Made by a program: the position numbers and the translations under genes
In this document: positions 41,397-50,701 of the stretch, piece by piece
Position numbering within the stretch: the first letter of the stretch is position 1
Layout: every line of letters begins with the position of its first letter
Notes under the pieces: model-generated
Told to the model about the DNA's origin: nothing
The model's input: the letters and a program-made list of their open reading frames with translations, nothing else
Database searches by the model: none
Assembly: GCF_000024785.1 (NCBI RefSeq)
Contig: NC_013441.1
Span: forward strand, 992,001-1,056,000
Length of the DNA stretch: 64,000 nt
Reading direction: 5' to 3'
Source of the DNA: Gordonia bronchialis DSM 43247
GTDB lineage: Bacteria > Actinomycetota > Actinomycetes > Mycobacteriales > Mycobacteriaceae

Positions 41397-42788
41397 GTGA
41401 CCCTGCGCCTGTATGACACCGCCACGCGAGAGGTGCGCGACTTCGTGCCGCTGCACCCCGGCCGGGCGTCGGTGTACCTGTGTGGCGCGACCGTTCAGGG
41501 CGTCCCGCACATCGGCCACGTCCGCAGCGGCATCGCCTTCGACATCCTGCGCCGCTGGCTCGCCCACGGTGGCCTCGACGTCCTGTTCGTCCGCAACGTG
41601 ACCGACATCGAGGACAAGATCCTGCGCAAGGCCGCCGAGGCCGGCCGCCCGTGGTGGGAGTGGGCGGCCACCCATGAACGCGAGTTCACCGACGCCTACG
41701 ACGCCCTCGGCGTGCTGCCGCCGTCGGGCGAGCCGCGGGCGACCGGGTTCATCACGCAGATGGTTGAGTACATGGACCGCCTCATCGAACGTGGGCACGC
41801 CTATGCCGCCGACGGCAACGTGTACTTCGACGTGCGCAGCCTGCCCGACTACGGTGCGCTCTCCGGGCACAAACTCGACGACGTCCACCAGGGGGAGAGC
41901 GCCGGTACCGGTAAACGGGATCCGCGCGATTTCACGCTGTGGAAGGCGGCCAAACCCGACGAACCGTCGTGGCCGACGCCTTGGGGCCCCGGGCGGCCGG
42001 GCTGGCATCTCGAATGCTCCGCGATGGCCACCGCGCTCCTCGGCCCTGAGTTCGACATCCATTGCGGTGGAATGGATCTCATCTTCCCGCACCACGAGAA
42101 CGAGATCGCCCAGGCGCACGGTGCCGGCGACCCGTTCGCCAGGTACTGGCTGCACAACGGCTGGGTCACCATGGGCGGGGAGAAGATGAGCAAGTCGCTG
42201 GGCAACGTGGTCGCCATCCCGGCGATGCTGCAGCGCGTGCGGGCCGTCGAACTGCGGTATTACCTCGGGTCGGCGCATTATCGCTCCATGCTCGAGTACT
42301 CCGACGGCGCGCTGACCGAGGCGGCGGCGGGTTACCGTCGGGTGGAGTCCTTTCTGCAGCGGGTCGTTGCGCGCGTCGGCGAGGTCGCCATCGGCGAGAT
42401 CGATCCGGAGTTCGGTGTGGCACTCGACGACGATCTCGGTGTGCCGGCCGCTCTCGCGGTGGTGCACAACGTGGTCCGCCACGGCAACACCGCCCTCGAA
42501 TCCGGTGACGGCGCCGCGGCATTGGCGGCGGCGTCGTCGGTGCGCGCGATGATGGGCGTTCTCGGCGTCGACCCGCTCGACGAGCACTGGGCCACCGCCG
42601 GCGACGATTCCGCCGCGACGTCGGCACTCGATGTGCTGGTGCGGGCCGAACTACAGCGACGCGCGGACGCGCGCGCCGCCAAGGACTGGGCGACCGCCGA
42701 CGGCGTCCGGGATCGCCTCGCGCAGGCCGGCGTCGAGGTCACCGACACACCCGACGGGGCACAATGGGCGCTCAAGGGTGACAACTGA
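41397..42788 (+). CDS. cysS: cysteinyl-tRNA synthetase
   Basis: CysS charges tRNA-Cys. The 463-residue class I synthetase has the zinc-binding CGATVQG, the HIGH motif in [10 protein letters not shown], a second zinc-ligand set in HLECSAMA and HHENEIAQ, and KMSKS in [11 protein letters not shown]. It starts at GTG 41397 after TAGAAT. The stop overlaps the rlmB start (TGATG). The related mycothiol ligase MshC has a similar fold, but the full length, anticodon-binding C-terminus and Rv3580c-like position support CysS. Confidence 0.95.
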   Translation: MTLRLYDTATREVRDFVPLHPGRASVYLCGATVQGVPHIGHVRSGIAFDILRRWLAHGGLDVLFVRNVTDIEDKILRKAAEAGRPWWEWAATHEREFTDAYDALGVLPPSGEPRATGFITQMVEYMDRLIERGHAYAADGNVYFDVRSLPDYGALSGHKLDDVHQGESAGTGKRDPRDFTLWKAAKPDEPSWPTPWGPGRPGWHLECSAMATALLGPEFDIHCGGMDLIFPHHENEIAQAHGAGDPFARYWLHNGWVTMGGEKMSKSLGNVVAIPAMLQRVRAVELRYYLGSAHYRSMLEYSDGALTEAAAGYRRVESFLQRVVARVGEVAIGEIDPEFGVALDDDLGVPAALAVVHNVVRHGNTALESGDGAAALAAASSVRAMMGVLGVDPLDEHWATAGDDSAATSALDVLVRAELQRRADARAAKDWATADGVRDRLAQAGVEVTDTPDGAQWALKGDN

Positions 42789-43738
42789 TGGCAGGCAACT
42801 CCAAACGCAAAGGCGCGATCCGCAAATCGGGCACCAAGAAGGGGCAGACCGTCGGCTCCGGAGGTCAGCGTCGTCGGGGTCTGGAGGGTCGCGGTGCGAC
42901 CCCGAAAGCTGTTGACCGGCCCTATCATCCGGCGCACAAGCGGGCCAAGACGGCGGCGAAGCCGGCCGGCCGGGGTGCGCCGCGCCGCAAGGAGGACGGA
43001 CCCGAGTACGTGCTCGGCCGCAACCCGGTGCTCGAGTGCCTGCGGGCCGGTGTACCGGCGACCGCGTTGTACGTGGCGTCGAACTCCGAACCCGACGAGC
43101 GCGTCGCCGAGGCCGTGAAGATCGCCGGCGACGCTGGGATCGCGCTGCTCGAGGTCGGCAAGCCGGAGCTGGACCGGTTGTCCACCAACGGTTTACATCA
43201 GGGCGTGGCACTCCAGGTGCCCGAATACACCTATGCTCACCCGGATGACCTGCTCGCCGCGGCGAAGGCCAGCGGCACGCCGGCGCTGCTGGTGGCGCTG
43301 GACAACATCACCGATCCGCGCAACCTGGGTGCGGTGATCCGTTCGGTGGCCGCCTTCGGCGGGCACGGCGTGGTGATCCCGGCACGACGCAGTGCGAGTG
43401 TCACCGCGGTCGCGTGGCGTACCAGTGCCGGGGCGGCTGCCCGCCTGCCTGTCGCCCAGGCGACGAATCTGACTCGCACACTGAAGGATTGGGCCGAATC
43501 CGGTGCCCAGCTGGTCGGTCTCGACGCCGACGGCGATGTGACCCTCGACGATTACGACGGCACCGGTCCGACGGTCATCGTCGTCGGCTCGGAGGGCAAG
43601 GGACTTTCGCGGCTGGTCCGGGAGAGCTGCGACTCGATCCTGTCCATCCCGATGGCCGGCGACGTGGAGAGTCTCAACGCGTCCGTCGCCGCCGGAGTGG
43701 TGCTCGCCGAATTCGCCCGTCAGCGTCGGCAGGCCTGA
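42788..43738 (+). CDS. rlmB: 23S rRNA (guanosine-2'-O)-methyltransferase RlmB / TrmH family
   Basis: The 316-residue SpoU-family methyltransferase has a long basic N-terminal extension (about 70 residues, [18 protein letters not shown]) typical of actinobacterial members. The substrate-binding domain starts at [15 protein letters not shown], and the knotted SAM domain has [27 protein letters not shown] and [14 protein letters not shown]. It methylates ribosomal RNA; G2251 is the usual RlmB site but is inferred. It corresponds to Rv3579c. Confidence 0.92.
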   Translation: MAGNSKRKGAIRKSGTKKGQTVGSGGQRRRGLEGRGATPKAVDRPYHPAHKRAKTAAKPAGRGAPRRKEDGPEYVLGRNPVLECLRAGVPATALYVASNSEPDERVAEAVKIAGDAGIALLEVGKPELDRLSTNGLHQGVALQVPEYTYAHPDDLLAAAKASGTPALLVALDNITDPRNLGAVIRSVAAFGGHGVVIPARRSASVTAVAWRTSAGAAARLPVAQATNLTRTLKDWAESGAQLVGLDADGDVTLDDYDGTGPTVIVVGSEGKGLSRLVRESCDSILSIPMAGDVESLNASVAAGVVLAEFARQRRQA

Positions 43739-43754
43739 GCGCACGGTCGACGTG

Positions 43755-44507
43755 TCAGGACGCTGCGACGGTGATCCCGGCGTCATCGAGAGCGGCTCGC
43801 ACCGCTCGGGCGTGCCCGACCGCGCCGGGGGTGTCGCCGTGCAGGCAGATCGATTGGGCGGCAATCGAGATCGTGGTGCCGTCGATCGCGGTCAACTGGT
43901 TCTCGGTGACCAGCCCGACGACGCGGCGCGCGATCTCGTCGCTGTCGGTGAGTACCGCGCCGGCCTCGGTGCGGGGGACCAGGGTGCCGTCGCCTCGGTA
44001 GGCGCGGTCGGCGAAGGCCTCCAGGATGACCGGGAGCCCGGCGTCCTCGGCGCGGCGGATGACGACCGCACCGGGTAGGCCCATCAGCGCGAGGGAATGC
44101 CCCAGTTCGGCGACGGCGGTGACGACGGCGTCGGCCTGCTGCTCGTGGTGCACGATCGTGTTGTACAGCGCCCCATGGGGTTTCACGTAATCGACGGTGG
44201 CTCCGACGGAATGGGCGATGGCCTCGAGTGCGCCGATCTGATACGTGATGTCGGCGATCAGGTCGCTCGTGGTCATGTCCATGAACCGTCGGCCGAACCC
44301 GGCTCGGTCCGGATAGGAGACCTGCGCACCGATGCGCACTCCGGCCGCGACCGCGGCGGAACACGTCGCGAGAAGTTCGGCGGGTGTCCCGGCATGGAAG
44401 CCGCACGCCACGTTGGCGCTGGTCACGACGGTGAGCATCGCCTCGTCGTCGCCGACACCCTCGCCGAGGTCGGCATTGAGGTCGATGATGCGCGACGAGA
44501 GGCTCAC
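43755..44507 (-). CDS. pxpA: LamB/YcsF family protein, 5-oxoprolinase subunit A (PxpA)
   Basis: This 250-residue YcsF-family protein has DLNADLGEG at the start, ANVACGFHAG, GAQVSYPDR, VKPHGALYN and ICLHGDTPGA. PxpA works with PxpB and PxpC to open 5-oxoproline to glutamate with ATP; neither partner gene is in this window. GTG 44507 is 7 bases after TAGACT (44515-44520, minus strand), a leaderless pattern. It converges on rlmB. Confidence 0.88.
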   Translation of the reverse strand: MSLSSRIIDLNADLGEGVGDDEAMLTVVTSANVACGFHAGTPAELLATCSAAVAAGVRIGAQVSYPDRAGFGRRFMDMTTSDLIADITYQIGALEAIAHSVGATVDYVKPHGALYNTIVHHEQQADAVVTAVAELGHSLALMGLPGAVVIRRAEDAGLPVILEAFADRAYRGDGTLVPRTEAGAVLTDSDEIARRVVGLVTENQLTAIDGTTISIAAQSICLHGDTPGAVGHARAVRAALDDAGITVAAS

Positions 44508-44597
44508 GTGGGCCAGTCTAGTTTCCAACACGGGACACTAGGCGGTGGGGACCGCCGGGCCGTTGCCCGAAGAGACGTTTCGACTACGGTGTTTCTC

Positions 44598-46154
44598 ATG
44601 ACATTGCTCGATAGCAAGGTGACGACCGTCAATGGCATCGTCGAGGGGGCGCGGGGCAAGCGGACCCGCCGCGGAACCATCAGCTGGCGGGGTATCCCGT
44701 TCGCGGCTCCGCCGGTCGCGGGGCGTCGATTCCGGGCGCCTGAACCCGCGCCGAACTGGCCGGGTGTGCGGGATTGCACAGCGATGGCCAAGGCCGCCAT
44801 CCAGGAGAAACGCTTCACCGCGGTCGCCCCGGGGAAGTTCGCGCCGATGAGCGAGGACTGCCTGACCCTCAACGTGTACTCGCCGGATTCGGTGTCGTCG
44901 AAGCCGCGACCGGTGATGGTGTTCATCCACGGCGGCGCCTACATCCTCGGCACGGCCGCCACACCGCTCTACGACGGGTCGTTCCTCGCGCGTTCCCGCG
45001 ACGTCATCGTGGTGACCGTCCAGTACCGGTTCGGTCCGTTCGGTTACCTCGACCTCGGCGCCTACGCCACCGACGACCGGCCCTTCGACAGCAACTGCGG
45101 CCTGCGCGATCAGGTCGCCGCCCTCGAGTGGGTCCGCGACAACATCGCCGCCTTCGGTGGCGACCCGGCCAACGTCACCGTGTTCGGCGAGAGCGCGGGC
45201 GGGTCGTCGGTGCTGTCGCTGCTGTCGGCGCCCGCCGCGCAGGGTCTCTTCGTCCGGGCGATCGCGCAGAGCCCGGCCCCCGAACTCACCGTCGATCAGG
45301 ACCTGGCGCGGCTCTACGCCGACGAGTTCGTGCGGATCCTGCGCGACCCGCAGCGTCGCAACACCACGCTGGAGCGCACCGAAGCCCCGATCGAACCGGA
45401 AGAGGCGCAGCGTCTTCTGTCGATCGCCAACCCCACCGAGCTACTCCGCGCCGGCAGTCATCTGATGAGCTTCACGATGAAAGTCGGTGCTCCCGACCCG
45501 ATCCCGTTCGGCCCGGTCGTCGACGGCAGCTATCTGCCGCGGTCACCACTCGACGCCGCGCGGGCTGGCACCACGCATCCGGTGCCGCTGATCATCGGTA
45601 CCAATCGCGAAGAGGGACAGCTGTTCTCGAAGTTGTGGAACGTGCTGCCCGAGACCGAGCAGGCCTTGCTGAAGGTCACCGACGACGAGACGCGGCGCGA
45701 GATCGCGGCGCTGTATCAGGGCGGCGACCGCGACCTCATCCGGCTCGCCGGCGATGCCATCTTCTGGGCACCGATGACCGCCTTCGCCGACGGTCACAGT
45801 GCCGTCGCGCCCACCTACGTCTACCGCTACGACTACGAGACCCGCATCCTGAAAGCCACCGGATTCGGCGCGACGCACGCCACCGAATTGTTCAGCGTCT
45901 TCGGTGCCTATCGGGCGCCGATGGGAGTGGGCCTCGCGGTCGGCGCGTGGCGCGCGAGCGGACGAGTGATCGACGACGTGCAGACGCGGTGGACCGGCTT
46001 CGCGCGCACCGGCGACCCCGGCATCGGCTGGCCGGCCTACACCACCGGGGACCGCAAGGTGCTCGTCATCAACGACCCCGACCGCGTCGTCACCGATCCG
46101 GACGCGCAGCGTCGGCAGGCGTGGTCGAAGGCGCACGCCGAAGTGGGTTCCTGA
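44598..46154 (+). CDS. type B carboxylesterase
   Basis: This 518-residue alpha/beta hydrolase has the type B signatures: the early EDCLTLNVYSP, oxyanion hole FIHGGAYILG, catalytic Ser in FGESAGGSS and a late His in FGATHATELF. These enzymes cleave carboxylic esters; the substrate is unknown, and no signal peptide is evident, so it is probably cytoplasmic. The open frame extends to 44097, but TACGGT (44585-44590), 7 bases before ATG 44598, marks the start. Confidence 0.9.
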   Translation: MTLLDSKVTTVNGIVEGARGKRTRRGTISWRGIPFAAPPVAGRRFRAPEPAPNWPGVRDCTAMAKAAIQEKRFTAVAPGKFAPMSEDCLTLNVYSPDSVSSKPRPVMVFIHGGAYILGTAATPLYDGSFLARSRDVIVVTVQYRFGPFGYLDLGAYATDDRPFDSNCGLRDQVAALEWVRDNIAAFGGDPANVTVFGESAGGSSVLSLLSAPAAQGLFVRAIAQSPAPELTVDQDLARLYADEFVRILRDPQRRNTTLERTEAPIEPEEAQRLLSIANPTELLRAGSHLMSFTMKVGAPDPIPFGPVVDGSYLPRSPLDAARAGTTHPVPLIIGTNREEGQLFSKLWNVLPETEQALLKVTDDETRREIAALYQGGDRDLIRLAGDAIFWAPMTAFADGHSAVAPTYVYRYDYETRILKATGFGATHATELFSVFGAYRAPMGVGLAVGAWRASGRVIDDVQTRWTGFARTGDPGIGWPAYTTGDRKVLVINDPDRVVTDPDAQRRQAWSKAHAEVGS

Positions 46155-46169
46155 GGCGGGCGGTCGTCC

Positions 46170-47051
46170 TCACGGCCGCCACTCGGCGGGCGGCTCGGCG
46201 GCCAGGAACGACGACACCAGCGGATTGAACAGTTCCGGCGCCTCGACCGGCAGGATGTGCGTGCCGGGCAGGACCGCGAACCGGCCGTTGGGCAGGGTCC
46301 GGGCCAGTTCCAGGCTGTGTTCGATGCGCACCACGCCCCGGTCGGCGGCGATCACCAGCGTCGGCGTTTCGACCTGCGCGAACCCGTGCACCTCGAAGTC
46401 GGGTTCAGTGGTGAGCATGTCGACCAGCTTGTCGTAGACGACGTGGAAGTGGGCGGCACCGTCGGGTGACATGGTGTCGAAGTCGCTGCGCAGGAACTCG
46501 ATGATGTCGGGGTGCGCCGTACGCACCCGTTCGACGAAGTCGTCCGAGTCGCGCCCCGCGGCGTCCACATAGCTGCCGAAGACGACCATCCGGTTGACCA
46601 GGTCGGGGCGCGCACGCGCGACCAGTAACGCGAGCACGCCACCGTCGGCCCAACCGACGAGATGTGCGGGTTGCCCGACCACCGATTCGAGGTAGTCGAC
46701 GATCTGATCGAGCAGCGCCGCGAACGAGTAGACGCCGTGCGAGTCGGGACTGTGGCCGTGGCCGCTGCGTTCGGGAACATAGACCTGCAACCCCACGTCC
46801 ATGAACCCGGCGATCTGGGCGCCCCAGGTGGCGGCCGACGCGAACGCGCCGTGCAGTAGGACGGTCGGCGGGCCGTTGGGTTCGCCGCCATGGAAATGCC
46901 AGATCACCTGACCGCCCGCGGCGACATATCGGCCGCCGTCGACCGGGTCCCCGACGTGCACAGCGGGCATGTACTGATCCTGTCCTGTCGTGGGCCTGTC
47001 ACCCACCGGCGTCGGGGCGGTGGTGCTGCGCGTCGGGAACGAAACGGGCAT
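46170..47051 (-). CDS. alpha/beta hydrolase-fold protein lacking the nucleophile serine
   Basis: The roughly 293-residue protein has a clear alpha/beta fold: VLLHGAFASAATWGAQIAGF, PERSGHGHSPDSHG, and the late ADRGVVRIEHS and GTHILPVEAPELF with the expected His. The nucleophile elbow reads VGWADGG. In relatives this is usually GWSDGG, with Ser as nucleophile, and here the codon is GCC (Ala), one base from TCC. It may be non-catalytic or work another way. ATG 47051 is chosen; ATG 46970 is possible. It converges with the carboxylesterase. Confidence 0.8.
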   Translation of the reverse strand: MPVSFPTRSTTAPTPVGDRPTTGQDQYMPAVHVGDPVDGGRYVAAGGQVIWHFHGGEPNGPPTVLLHGAFASAATWGAQIAGFMDVGLQVYVPERSGHGHSPDSHGVYSFAALLDQIVDYLESVVGQPAHLVGWADGGVLALLVARARPDLVNRMVVFGSYVDAAGRDSDDFVERVRTAHPDIIEFLRSDFDTMSPDGAAHFHVVYDKLVDMLTTEPDFEVHGFAQVETPTLVIAADRGVVRIEHSLELARTLPNGRFAVLPGTHILPVEAPELFNPLVSSFLAAEPPAEWRP

Positions 47052-47071
47052 CCGCCATCGTCCCAGATGTC

Positions 47072-47089
47072 GTGTCAGTGCGGTGACAC
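47072..47089. promoter_or_regulatory. inverted repeat between the hydrolase and polysaccharide genes
   Basis: GTGTCA and TGACAC lie 6 bases apart, a layout like CRP/FNR-family sites but with different half-sites. It is 21 bases upstream of the hydrolase start at 47051. On the plus strand TAGCGT (47154-47159) is a possible -10 box for the polysaccharide operon. Confidence 0.35.
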
Positions 47090-47211
47090 GGTTATGACTC
47101 GAATCGGCAACGGCCCCCGGGCATTCTCGATGTGGCGGGCACTCACCTGCGTTAGCGTGTCCCTGGACTGCAGCATTGCGAATCCGGCGATACAACGCGA
47201 AGGGTGTACAC

Positions 47212-49161
47212 ATGCAGCCACGACGACCGTCGCGCTTCGGCCGTGTTCTGGCAGTCATTCTGATCGGCGTGTTCGGCGTCGTGCCGCTGATCATCCCGAT
47301 GGGTGCCGAGGCGACCGCCGCGCCCGGCGATCCGCCCGGACCGTTGAGTCTGCGCGACATCGGGTCGTCGTCGACACTGGCCTTTCCCGGGCAACAGGGC
47401 GCGGTGAGCGTGTCGCTGCCGGTGCCGCAGAACCTGGCGCCCACCGAGATTCGCGGCAGCGCTCAGCTGCCTGCTTTCGTCACCGGTGGGAATGTCGATG
47501 TGGTGCAAGGCGATCGGCTGATCTCCCGCAACCCCATCCCGACCGCACCGGGTGCGCCCATCACGCTGTCCCTGCGCGGGGTCCGGGTCGATCGCAATGC
47601 GGTGGACATCGTGTTGCGGTCGTATCTGCGGGCCGAGGGCTTCTGTCAGTTCGACCCCGACAACGCTTTTCGGATCGTCAACGCCTCGGTGACCTACACC
47701 GGTCGTGAGGCACGGCCGAGCAGCGTCGCCGACTTCCTGCCGCCGATCCTGCAGAAACTGACGATCTATGTGCCCGACGACGTGTCGCAGGCCGAGGGGG
47801 CGTCCGCGGTCAACCTCGCCGCGGCCGTGGTGGCGAACTACGGAACCACCCCGGTCGAGGTGGTCACCGAGTCGTTGCCGAGGGCGTCGCTCACACCGAC
47901 CACGACCCCGGGATCGCTGGAACGCCAGATCGTGGTGAGCACCTCCGCCCCGGCCGGTCTGACCCTGCGCGACGGCCCCGGCTGGCCGTATCTCGTCATC
48001 GGCGGGTCGTCGGATGAGCTGCTGGCACAGACGCAGTTCCTCGGCACCGATCTGTCGAGGATTGCGATGACGTCGTCGGCCGTCGCCGGGCCACTGCACA
48101 CCGCACCCCAGCTCGCCCCGCCGGTCCAGACGCTCGCCGACCTGGGCGTCAACGACCAGCTCGTCACCTCCAGCGCCTGGCCGACGGTGTCCTTCGGCAT
48201 CGACCAGACCCGGCTCGGACGCCCGTCGCACAACCTGCGGCTGCAGGTGAAGGGTTCCTACTCCTACGGGTCCGACACCGGCGGCCAGCTCTCGGTGCGG
48301 GTGGGCAACCGGACCATCGACTCCTGGGCGGCCGATTCGTCGGGCGCCTACGACCGCTGGGTCGACGTCCCCCACGACGTGGTGGGCCGATTCACCGAGG
48401 TGTCGATCGTCTACACCAGAGCGCAGGTCGGCGAGCAGTGCGGGGCCGGAACGCGCGCCTCGCTGAGCCTCGACTCCTCCGGAGAGGTGACCTCCGATGC
48501 CGCCGATCCACCCACCCCGGCTGGTTTCGGATCGCTACCGCAGGCGCTGATGCCGCGCACCCGCCTTGCCTGGACCCGTGGCGACGTCGCCGACGTCACG
48601 CGGGCGGTCGCGATCATCACCGGGTTGCAGCGGATGTCCTCGGTGGCCCTCGGCGTCGACGTCGTATCGATGTCGGACGCGATGAGCGCCGAGGCGCCGG
48701 CGATCCTGATCGCGGCCGACGGCACCGGACTGGGAGACCTGAAACTCCCGGTCACGGCGGATGGTTCGACGGTGACGGTGACCAACACCGGTGGCGAGGA
48801 GTCGCAGGTGACGATGACACTCGCACTGCGCTACGGCACGCTGCAGGTGGTCCGCGAGGACGACCGGACGGTGCTGGTCGCCACGTCCACCGCCGACACC
48901 GCCGACCTCGATGCGATCCTCGCCTGGCTGGGCGACGACCCGGATCGTTGGCCGGGGTTGAGCGGTGACGCGGTGTTGCAGGTCGCCGGCAAGGAACCGG
49001 TGTTCGTGAGCAGCGACGCCGTGGTGCCGCCGGCCTCGTCGACCGATTCGGGATGGTCGGTGTTGCAGGCCGCCGGTGTCGCCTTCGGCGCGGCGGTCGC
49101 CGCCATCGCGGTCGCGGTGCTCGTGGTCGTCAGCGGTCGACGCCGACCGCGACGCGAGTGA
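47212..49161 (+). CDS. BcsB-like exported membrane-anchored protein of polysaccharide synthesis
   Basis: The 649-residue protein has an N-terminal signal segment (VLAVILIGVFGVVPLIIPMG), a large beta-rich exported part and one C-terminal membrane helix (about 615-640) followed by a basic tail. The segments VADFLPPILQKLTIYVPDD and WPYLVIGGSSDELLAQ, and the overall length, resemble BcsB, the periplasmic partner of cellulose synthase. In Gram-negatives BcsB guides the glucan chain out of the synthase. GAAGGGTG precedes ATG 47212. It opens a four-gene operon with 13-base to overlapping gaps. Confidence 0.65.
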   Translation: MQPRRPSRFGRVLAVILIGVFGVVPLIIPMGAEATAAPGDPPGPLSLRDIGSSSTLAFPGQQGAVSVSLPVPQNLAPTEIRGSAQLPAFVTGGNVDVVQGDRLISRNPIPTAPGAPITLSLRGVRVDRNAVDIVLRSYLRAEGFCQFDPDNAFRIVNASVTYTGREARPSSVADFLPPILQKLTIYVPDDVSQAEGASAVNLAAAVVANYGTTPVEVVTESLPRASLTPTTTPGSLERQIVVSTSAPAGLTLRDGPGWPYLVIGGSSDELLAQTQFLGTDLSRIAMTSSAVAGPLHTAPQLAPPVQTLADLGVNDQLVTSSAWPTVSFGIDQTRLGRPSHNLRLQVKGSYSYGSDTGGQLSVRVGNRTIDSWAADSSGAYDRWVDVPHDVVGRFTEVSIVYTRAQVGEQCGAGTRASLSLDSSGEVTSDAADPPTPAGFGSLPQALMPRTRLAWTRGDVADVTRAVAIITGLQRMSSVALGVDVVSMSDAMSAEAPAILIAADGTGLGDLKLPVTADGSTVTVTNTGGEESQVTMTLALRYGTLQVVREDDRTVLVATSTADTADLDAILAWLGDDPDRWPGLSGDAVLQVAGKEPVFVSSDAVVPPASSTDSGWSVLQAAGVAFGAAVAAIAVAVLVVVSGRRRPRRE

Positions 49162-49174
49162 CGGTGTCGTCGCC

Positions 49175-50701
49175 GTGACGGTGACCGAACAGCCGGTCTC
49201 GACACCGGGGCGGCAGTCGATCGCGATCTGGTCGGCCGCGCATCCGGGGTGGACCATCGTCGGCCGGTGGGTGGTCCTGGTGACGCTCACCGTCGCCGGC
49301 TTCTGGAACACCATCGCCGCGATCGTCGCCGAGATCTATGCGCAGACGCTCATCGGTTACGTCCCGGTCCTGGTGCTGCTCTGCGCGATCGCCGCGGTGG
49401 GCGTCTCCTGGCGCCGGCACCCGGAGCCACCCATCTATGACCGCCAGACCGATGTCATCGTCGGCATGATCGTGTTGCTGCTCGCGATTGCCGTCAAATA
49501 CCTTGTGACCCCCCGCTATTCGCAGGCATATCTCACCGCGCACATGGATCTGCTGGCGCTGTGGCTGTTCGTGCTGGGCGCCGCGATCATCCTGTTCGGA
49601 CTCCGGCCGGTCGCCCGGTATCGCTGGGTGTTGCTGATCCTGATCGCCATCTGGCCGATCCCTACACGCGTGGTGGTGCTGAGCCTGGGCGGGTCGGCAA
49701 CCACGGTCGAGGGCGCGGTCACGGTGGCCTACGCCGCTGCGGCGACCGCTGTCGCAGTGGGCCGGACCTGGCGTCGAGCCGTTGCCGGAGCGGCGCTGGC
49801 GTTCGTCGTCGGCGGTGTCGGGCTGGGCGTGACGGTCGTCGTGGACGCCCCTCGAGGCGCCGTCGTCACACTGCCGGCCCTCGCGGCAGCACTCGCCGCG
49901 TCGGCCGTGACGTACGTCGAGTACCGACATCGCGGCGGCCATCCGTGGTCACCCCTGGGCCGGCAGGTGCTGCCGCCGACGCTGTCGCGGGTCGGCCGGC
50001 CGACAGTGGTGCTGGTCCTCGCGGCGGGGATCCTCGCGTTCATCCCGGTGCCGCCGGTCGGCACCTGGCCCAGCGCACGCATCGACGGTCTGCCGACCGG
50101 GCAGCCGCTGGCGGTGCCCCCCGGCTGGCGGCAGGCCTCGCTGGACCGCTACGACTGGGTGACGCGCCTCTACGGCCGGGACTCGGTGCTGATCCGGCAG
50201 GTCATGGTCCAGACCGCGGGCGATCCCGCGTTCGACAAGTTCGCGCGTCCCCGCCGGGTGATGGTCGACAGCGTCGACAGCGCGCGACCGCTGGCACTGG
50301 AGGTGTACCCGTACATCTTTCGGTACGACCTGGTGGGCGACCGGTTTGCTCCCGCCGAGGAGATCGACCTCCCGCACGGCGTGCAGTCGTGGATCTGGAA
50401 CGTTGTCGATGACCGCCGGTATCTGACATACACCGTGCTGTCGTGGTGGTGGACCAACGGGTCGCGGACGCAGCAGATCATGCTGTGGTCGGTGGACAAC
50501 CACGAGTCCGACGCCTTCTTCCCGCCGCCGCAGATGACGGTCGGTGGCAATCTCAACACCATGTTCACGGTGCTCTTGCGGGGCAACGCCGTGATCCGCG
50601 CGAGTGCGGCCAAGCAGAACGATCGAGCCCTGCTCACCGATCTGGCGACGGGACTGGTGCAGTCACAGGCCGCCCGGGCCGCACAGTCGGCCGGCGGGTG
50701 A
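49175..50701 (+). CDS. large multi-pass membrane protein of the polysaccharide operon
   Basis: The 508-residue protein has about ten to eleven membrane helices in the first 310 residues, then an extracytoplasmic domain of about 190 residues (YDWVTRLYGRDSVLIRQVMV). This arrangement recalls exosortase proteins joined to an EpsI-like domain, but I see no Cys-Arg-His catalytic set, so I do not name it so. GTG 49175 lies 13 bases after the BcsB-like gene; GTG 49181 is an alternative. Its stop overlaps the next start (TGATG). Confidence 0.6.
   Translation: MTVTEQPVSTPGRQSIAIWSAAHPGWTIVGRWVVLVTLTVAGFWNTIAAIVAEIYAQTLIGYVPVLVLLCAIAAVGVSWRRHPEPPIYDRQTDVIVGMIVLLLAIAVKYLVTPRYSQAYLTAHMDLLALWLFVLGAAIILFGLRPVARYRWVLLILIAIWPIPTRVVVLSLGGSATTVEGAVTVAYAAAATAVAVGRTWRRAVAGAALAFVVGGVGLGVTVVVDAPRGAVVTLPALAAALAASAVTYVEYRHRGGHPWSPLGRQVLPPTLSRVGRPTVVLVLAAGILAFIPVPPVGTWPSARIDGLPTGQPLAVPPGWRQASLDRYDWVTRLYGRDSVLIRQVMVQTAGDPAFDKFARPRRVMVDSVDSARPLALEVYPYIFRYDLVGDRFAPAEEIDLPHGVQSWIWNVVDDRRYLTYTVLSWWWTNGSRTQQIMLWSVDNHESDAFFPPPQMTVGGNLNTMFTVLLRGNAVIRASAAKQNDRALLTDLATGLVQSQAARAAQSAGG

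Noticed and set aside
41397..42788. Mycothiol ligase MshC instead of CysS
   Set aside because: The gene keeps the anticodon-binding C-terminal part and sits between ispF and rlmB as Rv3580c (cysS) does. MshC is shorter and found elsewhere.
44097..44597. Extended N-terminus of the carboxylesterase
   Set aside because: The extension is antisense to pxpA and its translation is not protein-like; ATG 44598 has a promoter box at the usual distance.
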